From Mesorhizobium opportunistum WSM2075 (GTDB lineage Bacteria > Pseudomonadota > Alphaproteobacteria > Rhizobiales > Rhizobiaceae): 64,000 bases of DNA. The stretch spans positions 186,001 to 250,000 of the forward strand of contig NC_015675.1 of assembly GCF_000176035.2 (NCBI RefSeq), written 5' to 3'. The translations under genes were made by a program, and so were the position numbers. This document shows positions 8,170-22,842 of the stretch, piece by piece; positions within the stretch are counted from its first letter, which is position 1; every line of letters begins with the position of its first letter. Below the pieces are notes generated by a model. The model worked only from the letters and a program-made list of their open reading frames with translations, did not search any database and had not been told where the DNA came from.

Positions 8170-9072
8170 CTATCTTGCAAGCGCCGGCTTGCGAACCGGG
8201 ATGGTCATGGCCGCGACGCCGGCAACGACACAAGCCATGCCGAGCCATACAGTCGGCCCCAGGGTTTCGCCGAGGAAGACAGCGCCGATGCCAACGCCGA
8301 TCGGCACGCGCAGATAGGCCTGCGACGTCGTGCCGACCGAGCCCAGCGTGTGGATGAGGCGGAAATAGATGACGAAGGCGAGCGCCGTCGAGAATATCGA
8401 GAGGCCGAGCAGCGCCAGGATCGACGCCAGAGATGGCGTGAGCGTCCAGGGCTGGTCCACCACCAGGCTGAGCGGCACCAGCATAACGGCGCCGCAGAGC
8501 ATGGAACCGGCGGCCGGCAGCATCGGATCGAGGCCCTTGAAGCCACGGCCGAAGATCGCGGCGCCGGCATAGCAGACCGTCGCCACGACGATGGCGACTT
8601 GTGCCCAGAGTTCATGACCGAGACCGCCCAGCGCTTCGGTACCGATGATGAGGCAGATGCCGGCAATGCCGGCGCCGACACCGACCAGTTTGCGCAGCGT
8701 GACCGGTTCATGGCGGGTGATCAGCGCGGTGAGCAGGAAGGTGAAGATCGGCGACGTCGCGTTCAGGATGGTGGCGAGGCCGGCATCCACCGAGCGCTCG
8801 GCGGCGGCGATCAGCGTGAACGGGACGACGCTGTTGAGGCATGCCTGGAAGGCGAAGCGGCGCCAGCTCGCCGCATCGCTGGGCATGGCGAGCCCACGCC
8901 AATGGATGATGGCCAGAAGAATAGCGCCGGCAATCAACGTGCGCGTGGCGATGAACGTGATCGGCGGGATCGTCTCGACGCCGATCTTTATGAAGGTGTA
9001 GGAGGCACCCCACAATACAGCCAGCACGCCGAGCAGCGCCAGGTCGGTCGTTGTATCGTTTCGTGTCGGCAT
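8170..9072 (-). CDS. EamA/DMT-family transporter
   Basis: The frame is open well upstream, but the ATG at 9072 (MPTRNDTTTDLALLG) is the sensible start and gives 300 aa. About ten membrane helices are visible as two similar halves, each an EamA repeat: WGASYTFIKIGVETIPP in the first and CYAGAAIFGRGFKGLDP in the second. Drug/metabolite transporters of this type usually export amino acids, purines or other small metabolites across the inner membrane. The substrate is unknown. It is transcribed toward the CysZ-like gene and is divergent from the PfkB kinase gene. Confidence 0.85.
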   Translation of the reverse strand: MPTRNDTTTDLALLGVLAVLWGASYTFIKIGVETIPPITFIATRTLIAGAILLAIIHWRGLAMPSDAASWRRFAFQACLNSVVPFTLIAAAERSVDAGLATILNATSPIFTFLLTALITRHEPVTLRKLVGVGAGIAGICLIIGTEALGGLGHELWAQVAIVVATVCYAGAAIFGRGFKGLDPMLPAAGSMLCGAVMLVPLSLVVDQPWTLTPSLASILALLGLSIFSTALAFVIYFRLIHTLGSVGTTSQAYLRVPIGVGIGAVFLGETLGPTVWLGMACVVAGVAAMTIPVRKPALAR

Positions 9073-9295
9073 CCGCTGGCTCGCCTTCGGGCTGTGATCG
9101 AACAGGCCAGAATGTAGGCAAGGTCGCGACAAAATGCTTCGGCCACGGTCGAATTGTCGTAGCGCCTCACGTGGATGCGCTGGGATGATCCGCCAAAGTT
9201 GAGTGCCGCGCTCTAGGCAAAGCCGTTTCGAATCGCTAGACCCGCGCCCGGCCTGCATGGCAAGAAGCTGGCTCTGGTTTTTGGCGGAGATATTG

Positions 9296-10288
9296 ATGCC
9301 GGATTATGACGTGCTTTGCATCGGCAATGCCATTGTCGACATCATCGCCCAGTGCGAGGAGGAATTCCTCGAAACCAACGGCATCATCAAGGGCGCGATG
9401 AACCTCATCGATACCCAGCGCGCCGAACTGCTCTACAGCCGCATGGGTCCGGCGATCGAAGCCTCCGGCGGCAGCGCCGGCAACACGGCGGCCGGCGTCG
9501 CCTCCTTCGGCGGCCGAGCCGCGTTCTTCGGCAAGGTTTCCAACGATGCGCTGGGCGAAATCTACGCGCACGACATCCATGCCCAAGGCGTCGCCTTCGA
9601 CACCAAACCGCTCAAGGGCGAGCCGCCGACGGCGCGCTCGATGATCTTCGTCACCCCCGATGGCGAGCGCTCGATGAACACCTATCTCGGCGCCTGCGTC
9701 GAGCTCGGGCCGGAGGACGTCGAGGCCGACAAGGCGTCTGGCGCCAAGGTCACCTATTTCGAGGGCTATCTGTGGGATCCGCCGCGCGCCAAGGAAGCGA
9801 TCCGGCAGACAGCCAGGCTGGCGCACGCGGCAGGCCGCGAAGTGTCGATGACGCTGTCGGATTCGTTCTGCGTCGACCGCTACCGCGACGAATTCCTCGA
9901 GTTGATGCGCTCGGGCACCGTCGATATCGTCTTTGCCAACAGCCACGAGATCAAGTCGCTCTACCAGACATCGTCGTTCGACGACGCGCTGGCGCAGATC
10001 CGCAAGGATTGCCGGATCGCCGCCGTGACGCGGTCCGAGAAAGGCTCCGTCATCGTGCGCGGCGACGAGACCGTGGTCATCAAGGCCACCGCCATCAAGG
10101 AGCTGGTCGACACGACCGGCGCCGGCGACCTCTACGCCGCCGGCTTCCTGCATGGCTACACGCAAGGCCGCGACCTCAAGACCTGCGGTGACCTTGGCTC
10201 ACTGGCGGCCGGATTGGTGATCCAGCAGATCGGGCCAAGGCCAAGGCAGAATTTGCGCCGCGAGGCTGAGCAGGCGGGGTTGTTGTAG
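9296..10288 (+). CDS. PfkB-family kinase, adenosine-kinase-like
   Basis: The ATG at 9296 starts the canonical PfkB N-terminus MPDYDVLCIGNAIVDI, with an AGAT/GGAG site upstream. Motif 1 is GGSAGNTAAGVASFGG (about residues 57-72). Motif 2 is DTTGAGDLYAAGFLHG near residue 270 and includes the catalytic base Asp of the DTxGAGD signature. Length (330 aa) and the motif-1 form fit the adenosine kinase / 2-keto-sugar kinase branch, which phosphorylates a hydroxymethyl group using ATP in the cytosol. The sequence does not settle whether the substrate is adenosine or a sugar. A palindromic repeat lies directly behind the gene. Confidence 0.85.
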   Translation: MPDYDVLCIGNAIVDIIAQCEEEFLETNGIIKGAMNLIDTQRAELLYSRMGPAIEASGGSAGNTAAGVASFGGRAAFFGKVSNDALGEIYAHDIHAQGVAFDTKPLKGEPPTARSMIFVTPDGERSMNTYLGACVELGPEDVEADKASGAKVTYFEGYLWDPPRAKEAIRQTARLAHAAGREVSMTLSDSFCVDRYRDEFLELMRSGTVDIVFANSHEIKSLYQTSSFDDALAQIRKDCRIAAVTRSEKGSVIVRGDETVVIKATAIKELVDTTGAGDLYAAGFLHGYTQGRDLKTCGDLGSLAAGLVIQQIGPRPRQNLRREAEQAGLL

Positions 10289-10293
10289 GGGCA

Positions 10294-10446
10294 CTTTTTT
10301 CCTTCTCCCCCTGTGGGAGAAGGTGTCGCCGAAGGCGACGGATGAGGGGTGCTCCAGCTTGACAGGACGGCGATCCGTCACGCACCCCTCATCCGTCTCG
10401 GCGCTGCGCGCCGATCCACCTTCTCCCACAAGGGGAGAAGGAAAAA
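10294..10446. repeat. Palindromic intergenic repeat (ccttctccc type)
   Basis: The left arm (ttttccttctcccc...gatgaggggtgc) and right arm (gcacccctcatcc...ggggagaaggaaaa) are inverted copies about 60 bases long around a ~35-base centre, and each arm contains its own smaller hairpins. The element fills the first half of a 390-base gap after the PfkB kinase gene. The rest, 10447-10678, holds no gene and probably the promoter of the ParS-like gene. A GGGAGGAG stretch lies just before that gene. Confidence 0.8.
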
Positions 10447-10678
10447 GCGCCCCGCTGCTCACCGTCGCGTCACTGTCACATATCGCTCCTACACGAAATC
10501 GCGAGCCTCCCGCGACTGAACATTTCGGGGCGCCCGCAATCAGATGGGATGTTCAAAAATGCAAGGCAGCAAGCTGTCGGGCGGCGCGAGACGTTGCCGC
10601 CGCGATCTTCGTTTTCAGCACTAGAAATTCAGCAACCGGCCGCGGCTAAGGGAGGAGCGCGGCCCGGAAGACAGATGC

Positions 10679-11365
10679 ATGAACAGATTTCAGACAACCG
10701 GTCTCGGGCAGGACGACTTCGCGGAGATGGTCGCGGAAGACGTCGAACGCGCGCTTGCCCACTATGACGAGGCCATAAACCAATCCACCGTGGTCTCCGT
10801 CGGCAAGATTGCCGGCAGCATAGCGTCCGCCGTCACCTCGCTGTCGCCGAGACACCAGCGCGCCATCGATACCATCCATGCCGACCTTCCCGGCCTTGCC
10901 CAGAAATTCGTGCGCGCGCTCGCGGCTGAAGCGGCGCGCCGCAGCGAAGCCGGCACCGCCGGCCTGCCGGTGCCGTTGTCGGCCGGCGAACCACCTTCCC
11001 CGCAATCCGACGACCTCGAATCGATGCTGATCGAGGACTGGGCTGGCCGCGTCGCCGGCTCGACCTATCTGGAAGAAAACCTGCGCATCGCTCGTTCGAC
11101 CCTGCACCGCTGGCAACGACGCGGCGATGTCATCGCCTTGCGCAAGGGCGGCCGCAAACACGTCTTCCCGCTGGCGCAGTTCGTCGACGGCAGGCCGGTG
11201 GCAGGCATAAGCGACGTGCTCAAGCTGATCGGCAATCCGAGGCTCGCCTGGCTGTGGCTGACACGCCCGGCGGCGCAACTCGACGGCCGCATACCGATCG
11301 ATCTGCTGCGAGCGGATCAGGTCGAGGATGTGGTCGAGGCCGCGCGGGTTTTCCCGCCGGGCTGA
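10679..11365 (+). CDS. Orphan Xre/MbcA/ParS-type antitoxin-like protein
   Basis: The 228-residue protein has a C-terminal segment of about 50 residues (LIGNPRLAWLWLTRP, then GRIPIDLLRADQVEDVVEAA). It matches the pattern of the DUF2384 toxin-binding domain: a W-L pair, a conserved G-x-x-P-x-D/E-L-L core and a terminal helix. Upstream is a helix-turn-helix-like stretch (ARSTLHRWQRRGDVIALRKGG). Such antitoxins normally sit next to a RES-domain NAD-degrading toxin, but no RES-like frame exists on either side. It may be a solitary antitoxin, a regulator built on this fold, or the remnant of a module. The first ~110 residues are of unknown fold. Confidence 0.6.
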   Translation: MNRFQTTGLGQDDFAEMVAEDVERALAHYDEAINQSTVVSVGKIAGSIASAVTSLSPRHQRAIDTIHADLPGLAQKFVRALAAEAARRSEAGTAGLPVPLSAGEPPSPQSDDLESMLIEDWAGRVAGSTYLEENLRIARSTLHRWQRRGDVIALRKGGRKHVFPLAQFVDGRPVAGISDVLKLIGNPRLAWLWLTRPAAQLDGRIPIDLLRADQVEDVVEAARVFPPG

Positions 11366-11427
11366 GCTTCGCTGGAAAAGCGTTCACAGGCTCACAATCG
11401 GCTCTTGCCTGCTGCCCGGATCGCCGC

Positions 11428-13707
<2,280 letters not shown>

Positions 13708-13918
13708 GATGTCCTGATTTCCTCGCCGGTGCAGCACCTCCTTGAAGCGGGTGCCTTGTTTCGGTCCGAATTAAGACCACGCGCCGCCGCGTGTAAACCG
13801 CCAGCGCGCGGGAATCGCAGGCCGGCGCGCAAATGCCGGCAAGCGACCAGCCAGTCGTCCCCTGCTTTTCGAGGCTCCGGCATTAAACCCGGCAATCACA
13901 TCTGCTAGCGTGCCGCGC

Positions 13919-16642
13919 ATGAACATGCACAGCCCGAACGAGCCAGACGCCCCCGAGGCGATGACGCCGCTACAGCCTGGTGCGCCCGCCGTCACGCCGA
14001 TGATGGAGCAGTTCATCGAGATCAAGGCGGCGAACCCGGATTCGCTGCTGTTCTACCGCATGGGCGATTTCTACGAGCTGTTCTTCGACGATGCCGAAAA
14101 GGCCAGCCGGGCACTGGGCATCGTCTTGACCAAGCGCGGCAAGCACCAGGGCCATGACATCCCGATGTGCGGCGTGCCGGTGCATGCCGCCGACGATTAC
14201 CTGCAGAAGCTGATCGGCCAGGGTTTTCGCGTTGCCGTCTGCGAGCAGATCGAGGATCCGGCCGAGGCCAAGAAGCGCGGCTCCAAATCGGTGGTGCGCC
14301 GCGACGTGGTGCGGCTGGTGACGCCGGGCACCATCACCGAGGACAAATTGCTGGCGCCATCGGAATCGAGCTTCCTGATGGCGCTGGGACGAGTGAAGGG
14401 CGGAGCCGATCATTCCTTCGCATTGGCCTGGATCGACATCTCGACAGGCGCCTTCCGCGTCGCCGAGACCACCGCCGACCGGCTGCTGGCCGACATTTTT
14501 CGCGTCGATCCGCGCGAGCTGATCGTCGCCGAACCGGTGTTTTACGATGCCGAGCTGAAGCCGGTGTTCGACGTGCTTGGCCGGGTCGCCAACCCGCAGC
14601 CGCCATCGCTGTTCGATTCGGCCTCGGCCACCGGGCGCATCGCCCGCTTCTTCGACGTGGCGACGCCGGACAGTTTCGGCACGTTTTCGCGCGCCGAGCT
14701 GTCGGCAATCTCGGGCGCCATTGCCTATGTCGAGAAGACGCAGAAGGCCGAGCGCCCGCCATTGTCGCGGCCCGAGCGCGAGGAACAGGGCTCGACGCTG
14801 TTCATCGATCCGGCGACACGTGGGAATCTGGAGCTGCTCCGCACATTGTCGGGCAACCGCGAAGGCTCGTTGTTCAAGGCGATCGACCGCACGGTGACCG
14901 GTGGCGGCGCCAGGCTGCTCGCCGACCGGCTGATGGCGCCGCTGACCGACCCGGCTGCGATCGGCGCACGCCTGGATTCGGTGTCGTTCTTTCGGTCCGA
15001 AACGCGGCTGTGCCAGGCGGTGCGGACAAGCTTGAAGAGCGTCGCGGACATGCCGCGCGCGCTTTCCAGGCTGGCGCTCAACCGGGGCGGCCCGCGGGAC
15101 CTCGGCGCATTGCGCGCCGGCTTCGAGGCGGCCGGCGCCATCGCCGAAATCTTTGCGGAGACCGCCCTGCCCCAGGAATTGGCTGATGCGCTCGCCGCCA
15201 TTCATGCGCTGCCCCAGGCGCTGGCCCGGCATCTGACGCAGGCGCTTGGCGAGGAACTGCCGCTGCTCAAGCGCGACGGCGGCTTCCTGCGCGGCGGCTA
15301 TCACGGCGAACTCGACGAGATGCGGGCGTTGCGCGACGAGTCGCGAAAAGTGATCGCCGGGCTGGAGCGCTCGCTGATCGAGGAGACCGGCATCCGCTCG
15401 CTGAAGATCCGGCACAACAATGTGCTCGGCTACTACATCGAAGTGACCGCCAACCATCATGCGGTGATGACCGGCAGCGATGGCGCCAAGGCGCGCTTCA
15501 TCCACCGCCAGACCATGGCCAATGCCATGCGCTTCACCACGACCGAACTCGCCGAACTCGAGACCAAGATCGCCAATGCCGCCGACCGGGCGCTCGGCAT
15601 CGAGCTCGCCGCCTTCGATGCGCTGACGGCGGAAGCGGTCGGCGAGGCGGATAAAATCCGCGCCGGCGCCGATGCGCTCGCCGTGCTCGACGTCTCGGCG
15701 GCATTGGCGCTTTTGTCGGAAAGCGAGGCCTGGTGCCGGCCGGTGGTGGATTCGAGCCTCGCCTTCGAGATTTCCGGCGGCAGGCATCCCGTGGTCGAGC
15801 AGGCCCTGCGCCGTTCCGGCGAGGGTCCGTTTGTCGCCAATGATTGCGACCTTTCGCCGGAGGGGAACGCCAAAAACGGCGCGATCTGGCTTCTGACCGG
15901 CCCCAACATGGGCGGTAAATCGACGTTCCTGCGGCAAAACGCGCTGATCGCCATTCTCGCCCAGACCGGCTCGTTCGTGCCGGCGGCATCGGCCCATATC
16001 GGTGTCGTCGACCGGCTGTTCTCGCGCGTCGGCGCTTCCGACGACCTGGCGCGCGGCCGTTCGACCTTCATGGTCGAGATGGTCGAGACGGCGGCGATCC
16101 TCAACCAGGCCGGCGAACGGGCGCTGGTGATCCTGGACGAGATCGGCCGCGGCACCGCCACTTTCGACGGCCTGTCGATCGCCTGGGCGGCGGTGGAATA
16201 TTTGCACGAGAAGAACCGCTGCCGGGCAATTTTCGCCACCCATTTCCACGAAATGACCTCGCTCGCCGGCAAGCTGGCGCGGCTCCACAACGTCACCATG
16301 CGCGTCAAGGAATGGGAAAACGACGTCGTCTTCCTGCACGAGGTCGGAAAGGGTGCGGCCGATCGCTCCTACGGCGTCCAGGTGGCGCGCCTCGCCGGTC
16401 TGCCGGAAGCGGTGGTCGACCGGGCCAAACAAGTGCTGCACCAGCTGGAGGAAGGCGAGGTTTCCGGCAAGACCAACCGGCTGGTCGACGATTTGCCGCT
16501 GTTTTCCGTGGCGGTGAAGCGCGAAGCACCGAAGCCGGTGAAGAGCGACGCGCTGGGCGCCGCGCTCGGCGAGATCAATCCCGACGAGATGACGCCGAGG
16601 GAAGCGCTGGAGGCGCTTTACCGGCTGAAGGGGCTGATGTAG
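13919..16642 (+). CDS. mutS: DNA mismatch repair protein MutS
   Basis: MutS recognises base mismatches and small loops and starts methyl-independent or MutL-dependent repair. The ATG at 13919 gives 907 aa, the usual length. The mismatch-binding domain carries the Phe-x-Glu wedge as [11 protein letters not shown] (about residues 41-51). The connector, lever and clamp follow, and the ATPase has Walker [10 protein letters not shown] at about 660-668 and Walker [12 protein letters not shown] at about 735-745. The C-terminal helix-turn-helix dimer region is intact. A palindromic repeat lies directly downstream. In related rhizobia mutS lies close to glnD, and here about 6 kb of other genes separate them. 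Confidence 0.97.
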   Translation: MNMHSPNEPDAPEAMTPLQPGAPAVTPMMEQFIEIKAANPDSLLFYRMGDFYELFFDDAEKASRALGIVLTKRGKHQGHDIPMCGVPVHAADDYLQKLIGQGFRVAVCEQIEDPAEAKKRGSKSVVRRDVVRLVTPGTITEDKLLAPSESSFLMALGRVKGGADHSFALAWIDISTGAFRVAETTADRLLADIFRVDPRELIVAEPVFYDAELKPVFDVLGRVANPQPPSLFDSASATGRIARFFDVATPDSFGTFSRAELSAISGAIAYVEKTQKAERPPLSRPEREEQGSTLFIDPATRGNLELLRTLSGNREGSLFKAIDRTVTGGGARLLADRLMAPLTDPAAIGARLDSVSFFRSETRLCQAVRTSLKSVADMPRALSRLALNRGGPRDLGALRAGFEAAGAIAEIFAETALPQELADALAAIHALPQALARHLTQALGEELPLLKRDGGFLRGGYHGELDEMRALRDESRKVIAGLERSLIEETGIRSLKIRHNNVLGYYIEVTANHHAVMTGSDGAKARFIHRQTMANAMRFTTTELAELETKIANAADRALGIELAAFDALTAEAVGEADKIRAGADALAVLDVSAALALLSESEAWCRPVVDSSLAFEISGGRHPVVEQALRRSGEGPFVANDCDLSPEGNAKNGAIWLLTGPNMGGKSTFLRQNALIAILAQTGSFVPAASAHIGVVDRLFSRVGASDDLARGRSTFMVEMVETAAILNQAGERALVILDEIGRGTATFDGLSIAWAAVEYLHEKNRCRAIFATHFHEMTSLAGKLARLHNVTMRVKEWENDVVFLHEVGKGAADRSYGVQVARLAGLPEAVVDRAKQVLHQLEEGEVSGKTNRLVDDLPLFSVAVKREAPKPVKSDALGAALGEINPDEMTPREALEALYRLKGLM

Positions 16643-16664
16643 CCGGTAAGGGCTGGCGGGACAG

Positions 16665-16821
16665 CACCCCCCTCTGCCCTACCGGGCATCTCCCCCGCAA
16701 GGGGGGAGATCGGCAGCTCCCGCGCTCCGCTCATCCTACACTGTTGGTGATTGGCGAAAGCCAAGGTTACGTCCAATCTCCCCCCTTGCGGGGGAGATCG
16801 CCGGCAGGCCAGAGGGGGGTG
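16665..16821. repeat. Palindromic intergenic repeat (CACCCCCCTCTG type)
   Basis: CACCCCCCTCTG at 16665-16676 is exactly inverted at 16810-16821. Just inside are CTCCCCCGCAAGGGGGGAG-like hairpins in each arm. The whole 157-bp element forms a large hairpin between the convergent ends of mutS and the aldo/keto reductase gene and could act as a bidirectional terminator. Confidence 0.8.
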
Positions 16822-16844
16822 TGAAGGAACGCGACCTGCGCTGT

Positions 16845-17690
16845 CTAGATCATCTCCAGCCCGCGCTTTCGCGTCGGCGGCGGGAAGGCACGGTCGAGAT
16901 CGGCGAGATCTTCACCGATAAGCTTGATGTCGAGCGCGGCAAAGTTCTGGCGGACGTGCTCCTGGCTGCTGGCCTTGGGAATGGCGATGACGCCCTCTTG
17001 CTGCATCACCCAGGCCAGGGCGATTTGTGCCGCGGTGGCGCCATGGCGGGCGGCGACCGCGTCGAGCCTGGCATTGCGCGCCAATGCACCCTGTTCGACC
17101 GGCGAATAGGCCATCAGCGGAATGCCGCGCTTGCGGCTCCAGGGCGCTAGATCGAACTCGAGGCCGCGCCGGACCAGATTGTAAAGCACCTGGTTGGTCT
17201 GGACATTACCGCCATCGGGCAAGCCGGCGAGGTCTTCCATCTCCTCGATGTCGAAATTGCTGACGCCCCAGTGGCGAATCTTGCCGGCTTTCTTCAACGC
17301 CTCGAAGGCTTCGACCGTCTCCGCCAAGGGCACGCTGCCAGGCCAATGCAAGAGATAGAGGTCGATGCGGTCGGTGGCGAGGCGCTTCAGGCTGTTCTCG
17401 CAGGCGCGCTGCACGCCCGCGCGCGAAGCGTTCGACGGCAGAACTTTCGAGACCAGGAAAACCTCGGCGCGGCGCCCGGCTATGGCTTCGGCCACGACCT
17501 CCTCGGCACCGCCGCTGGCATACATCTCGGCGGTGTCGATCAGCGTGACGCCGAGATCGAGGCCAAGCTTGAGAGCAGCGATCTCATCGCCACGGCGCCT
17601 GATATCCTCGCCCATCTTCCACGTGCCCTGGCCGAGCACGGCAATGGCTTCGCCGGAGGGCAGCGTGGTGGTTCTGACGGTCGATGGCAT
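16845..17690 (-). CDS. Aldo/keto reductase
   Basis: The open frame extends to 17888, but the ATG at 17690 ([13 protein letters not shown]) marks the true start and gives 281 aa. The catalytic tetrad is visible: Asp and Tyr in [12 protein letters not shown] (about 51-62), Lys in LVSKVLPS (about 82) and His in LLHWPGSVP (about 113). The NADPH-binding C-terminal part includes [14 protein letters not shown]. It reduces an aldehyde or ketone to an alcohol in the cytosol. The substrate is unknown. It is transcribed leftward, downstream of the copper genes, and converges on mutS. Confidence 0.9.
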   Translation of the reverse strand: MPSTVRTTTLPSGEAIAVLGQGTWKMGEDIRRRGDEIAALKLGLDLGVTLIDTAEMYASGGAEEVVAEAIAGRRAEVFLVSKVLPSNASRAGVQRACENSLKRLATDRIDLYLLHWPGSVPLAETVEAFEALKKAGKIRHWGVSNFDIEEMEDLAGLPDGGNVQTNQVLYNLVRRGLEFDLAPWSRKRGIPLMAYSPVEQGALARNARLDAVAARHGATAAQIALAWVMQQEGVIAIPKASSQEHVRQNFAALDIKLIGEDLADLDRAFPPPTRKRGLEMI

Positions 17691-17775
17691 GGCAGGCTCC
17701 GTTCGGGACCGGATCGCATCACAGGCCGGGCGAGAAATCCAGAGGCGTTCTCGCCCCCGGCGATCTGTCGGACCC

Positions 17776-18168
17776 CTATTTAACCGGATGGGCAGCAAGC
17801 CAGTCCTGCATCTGCTTGATCTCGGTCTCCTGCGCGGCGATGACCGCCTCGGCCAGCTTGCGGATTTCGGGATCCTTGCCATTGGCAAGCTCGACCTTGG
17901 CCATGTCGATGGCGCCCTGATGGTGCGGGATCATGCCTCGGACGAAATCGACGTCGGCATTGCCGGTATACTGCGAGGCCATCATGCCGGCGTGCATCTT
18001 GTCCATCGCCGCCTTGTAGCCCTCGGTCGACGGGCTTTCCGCGCCCATTGCCATGCCGGTCATGTCGTGTTTCATCTCTTCGCTTTGCGCGGGGACGCTT
18101 TCGAGGAAGACTGCAAGCAGCATTCCGGCCGCCATCAGCAAAAGCACGAGTTTCTTAGCCAAGGTCAT
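17776..18168 (-). CDS. DUF305 (CopM-like) exported protein
   Basis: The 130-residue protein has a signal peptide ([21 protein letters not shown]). A Met/His-rich mature part follows ([11 protein letters not shown]), then the DUF305 core with two MxxxHxxM-like helices ([11 protein letters not shown] and [17 protein letters not shown]). DUF305 proteins such as cyanobacterial CopM bind copper in the periplasm. It lies 43 bases downstream of the copper ATPase gene on the same strand, which fits a periplasmic copper-binding partner for that exporter. The membership call is from the HHQGAIDMA signature. Confidence 0.85.
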   Translation of the reverse strand: MTLAKKLVLLLMAAGMLLAVFLESVPAQSEEMKHDMTGMAMGAESPSTEGYKAAMDKMHAGMMASQYTGNADVDFVRGMIPHHQGAIDMAKVELANGKDPEIRKLAEAVIAAQETEIKQMQDWLAAHPVK

Positions 18169-18211
18169 TCATGGTCTCCTGTTGCAGGGATTTCGTATTT
18201 GGGGGTTTGGA

Positions 18212-20710
<2,499 letters not shown>

Positions 20711-20742
20711 TGCGAAGGCCTCTTTCCAACTGCTTCCAGCCG

Positions 20743-20773
20743 GAGGTAGTGCTTCCAGTAACTGGAAGGTCAA
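20743..20773 (-). promoter_or_regulatory. CueR-type promoter/operator of the copper ATPase gene
   Basis: On the minus strand a -35 box TTGACC (20773-20768) and a -10 box TACCTC (20748-20743) are separated by 19 bases. The spacer contains the dyad CTTCCAGTTACTGGAAG. An over-long 19-bp spacer with a CCTTCC...GGAAG dyad is the signature of promoters activated by CueR/MerR regulators, which untwist the DNA. A cueR gene is present at 31601-32017, about 11 kb away. Confidence 0.85.
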
Positions 20774-20899
20774 GGGCTGTTTTGATTATTCGTATTTCGA
20801 GGCTCAACCCGGCTGTTCGCCCAGAAAAAGTCGACATTCCGTAGCGCTGCGTGTGCTAACGCTCGGCCCTCCGACAACAATTCGAATCCCGGTAAATCA

Positions 20900-21745
20900 A
20901 TGAAATGTCTGGTCATCAATCTTGATCGGTCTCCCGACCGGCTCGCCCACATCACGGCGGAGTTTGCCCGCATCGGCATCGCCTTCGCGCGAATCGTCGC
21001 GACCGATGCCCGTGACCATCCTGAGTTGGTGCTGCAGCCACAATTTTCGATCTACGCCGTCCGGCGCCTGTCCTCCAGCGAGGTCGCCTGCATGCACAGC
21101 CATCGCGCCTGCTGGTCGATCATCGCTCAAGACGATGCCCCTTATGGCGCCGTCTTCGAGGACGACGTCGTGTTCTCCGCGAAAGCCGGTGCCCTTCTGG
21201 CCGATAGTGGCTGGATTTCGGCCGATGCCGATGCCGTCAAACTCGAAACATTCTTCAGCAAGACCATGATCCAGAGGAAAAGGATCGCCGTCGGCAACGG
21301 CTTCTCCCTATTCAGGCTTCGCAGGAGCCATATGGGGACCGGCGGCTACATCGTCTCCAGGCAGATGGCGCGCGACCTCCTGGAAGCTACCGCGCAGGCC
21401 AGCGCAGCTGCCGACGATCTCCTCTTCAACCCCGTGTTCCCGACGTCGGCAAGCAAGACGATCTACCAACTCGTTCCCGCACTCTGTGCGCAGGACCAGT
21501 TCGTGGGCGACAGATTGCCAAGCCTGCTTTACGAAGAGCGCGAAGCCGAATGGGTCGCAAGCGGGCTGACCATCAAGCGCAGAAAGCCCCTCGCCGAGAA
21601 GATAAGGGTAGAAATCAGGCGGGTCGTCGAGTGGGTCGTCGATCACTGCAAGCTGCGGCATTATACGGTCATTGCGCTCGATCCCCCTGCGGCTGAAGAG
21701 CCGATGTCTTGCCTGGCCGCCGGCGGCAACGAGAACGCGCTTTAG
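20900..21745 (+). CDS. Glycosyltransferase family 25 protein, copy 1
   Basis: The 281-residue protein starts MKCLVINLDRSPDRLAHI, the standard opening of family 25 glycosyltransferases, which add galactose or glucose to lipopolysaccharide. The nucleotide-sugar/metal motif is FEDDVVFS (about residues 92-99), after the conserved VACMHSHRACW segment. It lacks a signal peptide and should act at the inner face of the inner membrane. A second gene of the same family follows 210 bases downstream and the two proteins share most of their N-terminal 100 residues, so this is a recent tandem duplication. Confidence 0.85.
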   Translation: MKCLVINLDRSPDRLAHITAEFARIGIAFARIVATDARDHPELVLQPQFSIYAVRRLSSSEVACMHSHRACWSIIAQDDAPYGAVFEDDVVFSAKAGALLADSGWISADADAVKLETFFSKTMIQRKRIAVGNGFSLFRLRRSHMGTGGYIVSRQMARDLLEATAQASAAADDLLFNPVFPTSASKTIYQLVPALCAQDQFVGDRLPSLLYEEREAEWVASGLTIKRRKPLAEKIRVEIRRVVEWVVDHCKLRHYTVIALDPPAAEEPMSCLAAGGNENAL

Positions 21746-21955
21746 ACGCCCAAAGGGCAAGACCGATCCGTATCCGAAAGCCCGGTAGTTTTGGTTCAGG
21801 CACTGCTTCGAACTTGCTGTGGCCGGCAAAGTAGAAATTGACCATTTCGGCACTATCATTTCATCACGGCGCAAAATACTCTTAAAAAGTCAACAGACAC
21901 CGGCTCCGGTGTGCTAGAGAACGCCGCCACTCCCGGAAGACAACGATTTCGTCAA

Positions 21956-22753
21956 ATGAAGCGCCTGGTCATCAATCTCGATCGATCTCCCGACCGACTT
22001 GTCCACATGACATCGGAGTTCGCCCGCATCGGCATTGGGTTCGAGCGGGTCGCGGGGATCGATGCCCAGGAACATCCCAATCTGGTGCAGCAGCCGCAGC
22101 ACGCGATACATGCCATCCGGCCCCTCGCCGGCAGCGAGATCGCCTGCCTGCATAGCCATCGTGCCTGCTGGACGATCATCGCCCAGGACGACGCCCCGTA
22201 CGGCGCCGTCTTCGAGGACGACATGGTGTTTTCCGGCAGAGCCGGTGCGTTGCTGGGCGATACGAGCTGGGTTCCGGAGGACGCGGACGTCGTGAAGCTC
22301 GAGACGTTCTTCTCCAGAACCGTGATCCAGAGGAGAAGGGCCCCTGCCGGACACGGTTTTTCCACGGTCCGGCTCCGCAAGGGCCATCCAGGGGCTGGGG
22401 GTTATCTCCTCTCGCGGCAAATGGCGCGCGAGTTTCTGGAGGCAACGGCGCAAGTCAACATAGCTGTCGACGATCTCATCTTTAACCCCGCTATGTCGGC
22501 CGGCAGGAATATCTACCAACTTGTTCCCGCCCTCTGCGCGCAAGACCAGTTCGTCGGCTACAGGCTGCCGAGCCTGCTCGACCAGGAACGAGATGCCGCG
22601 CGGACCGCGAGTGGGCTTATGACAAGGCAGAGGAAGCCGACGGCGGTGAGAATCAGCCGGGAAGCCGGGCGGACCATGAGGTGGATCGCCGACTTCTGCA
22701 GGCTGCGGCGGCAGATTGTCGTGCCCTTCGGCCCCATCGAGGCAATCGACTAA
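21956..22753 (+). CDS. Glycosyltransferase family 25 protein, copy 2
   Basis: The ATG at 21956 (MKRLVINLDRSPDRLVHM) aligns exactly with the start of the preceding copy and is preferred to the upstream in-frame ATG at 21911. Length is 265 aa. The motifs repeat those of copy 1: EIACLHSHRACW and FEDDMVFS. Divergence is concentrated in the C-terminal third. The 210-base gap before it holds nothing recognised apart from AT-rich sequence near 21870-21890 that may be a promoter. Two paralogues with different C-termini may transfer to different acceptor sugars of the LPS, but this is inference. Confidence 0.85.
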   Translation: MKRLVINLDRSPDRLVHMTSEFARIGIGFERVAGIDAQEHPNLVQQPQHAIHAIRPLAGSEIACLHSHRACWTIIAQDDAPYGAVFEDDMVFSGRAGALLGDTSWVPEDADVVKLETFFSRTVIQRRRAPAGHGFSTVRLRKGHPGAGGYLLSRQMAREFLEATAQVNIAVDDLIFNPAMSAGRNIYQLVPALCAQDQFVGYRLPSLLDQERDAARTASGLMTRQRKPTAVRISREAGRTMRWIADFCRLRRQIVVPFGPIEAID

Positions 22754-22842
22754 GCCAATTCCGGGCTGTCGGCCGGCCCCATACCCAGCGCCGCGAAAAC
22801 GCGCTATAGACGCCGCCCAAAAGGCAAGGCCAACCGATACCT

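Noticed and set aside
13970-16441. 823-codon minus-strand frame opposite mutS
   Set aside because: Antisense shadow of mutS. Composition is artefactual and no motif is present.
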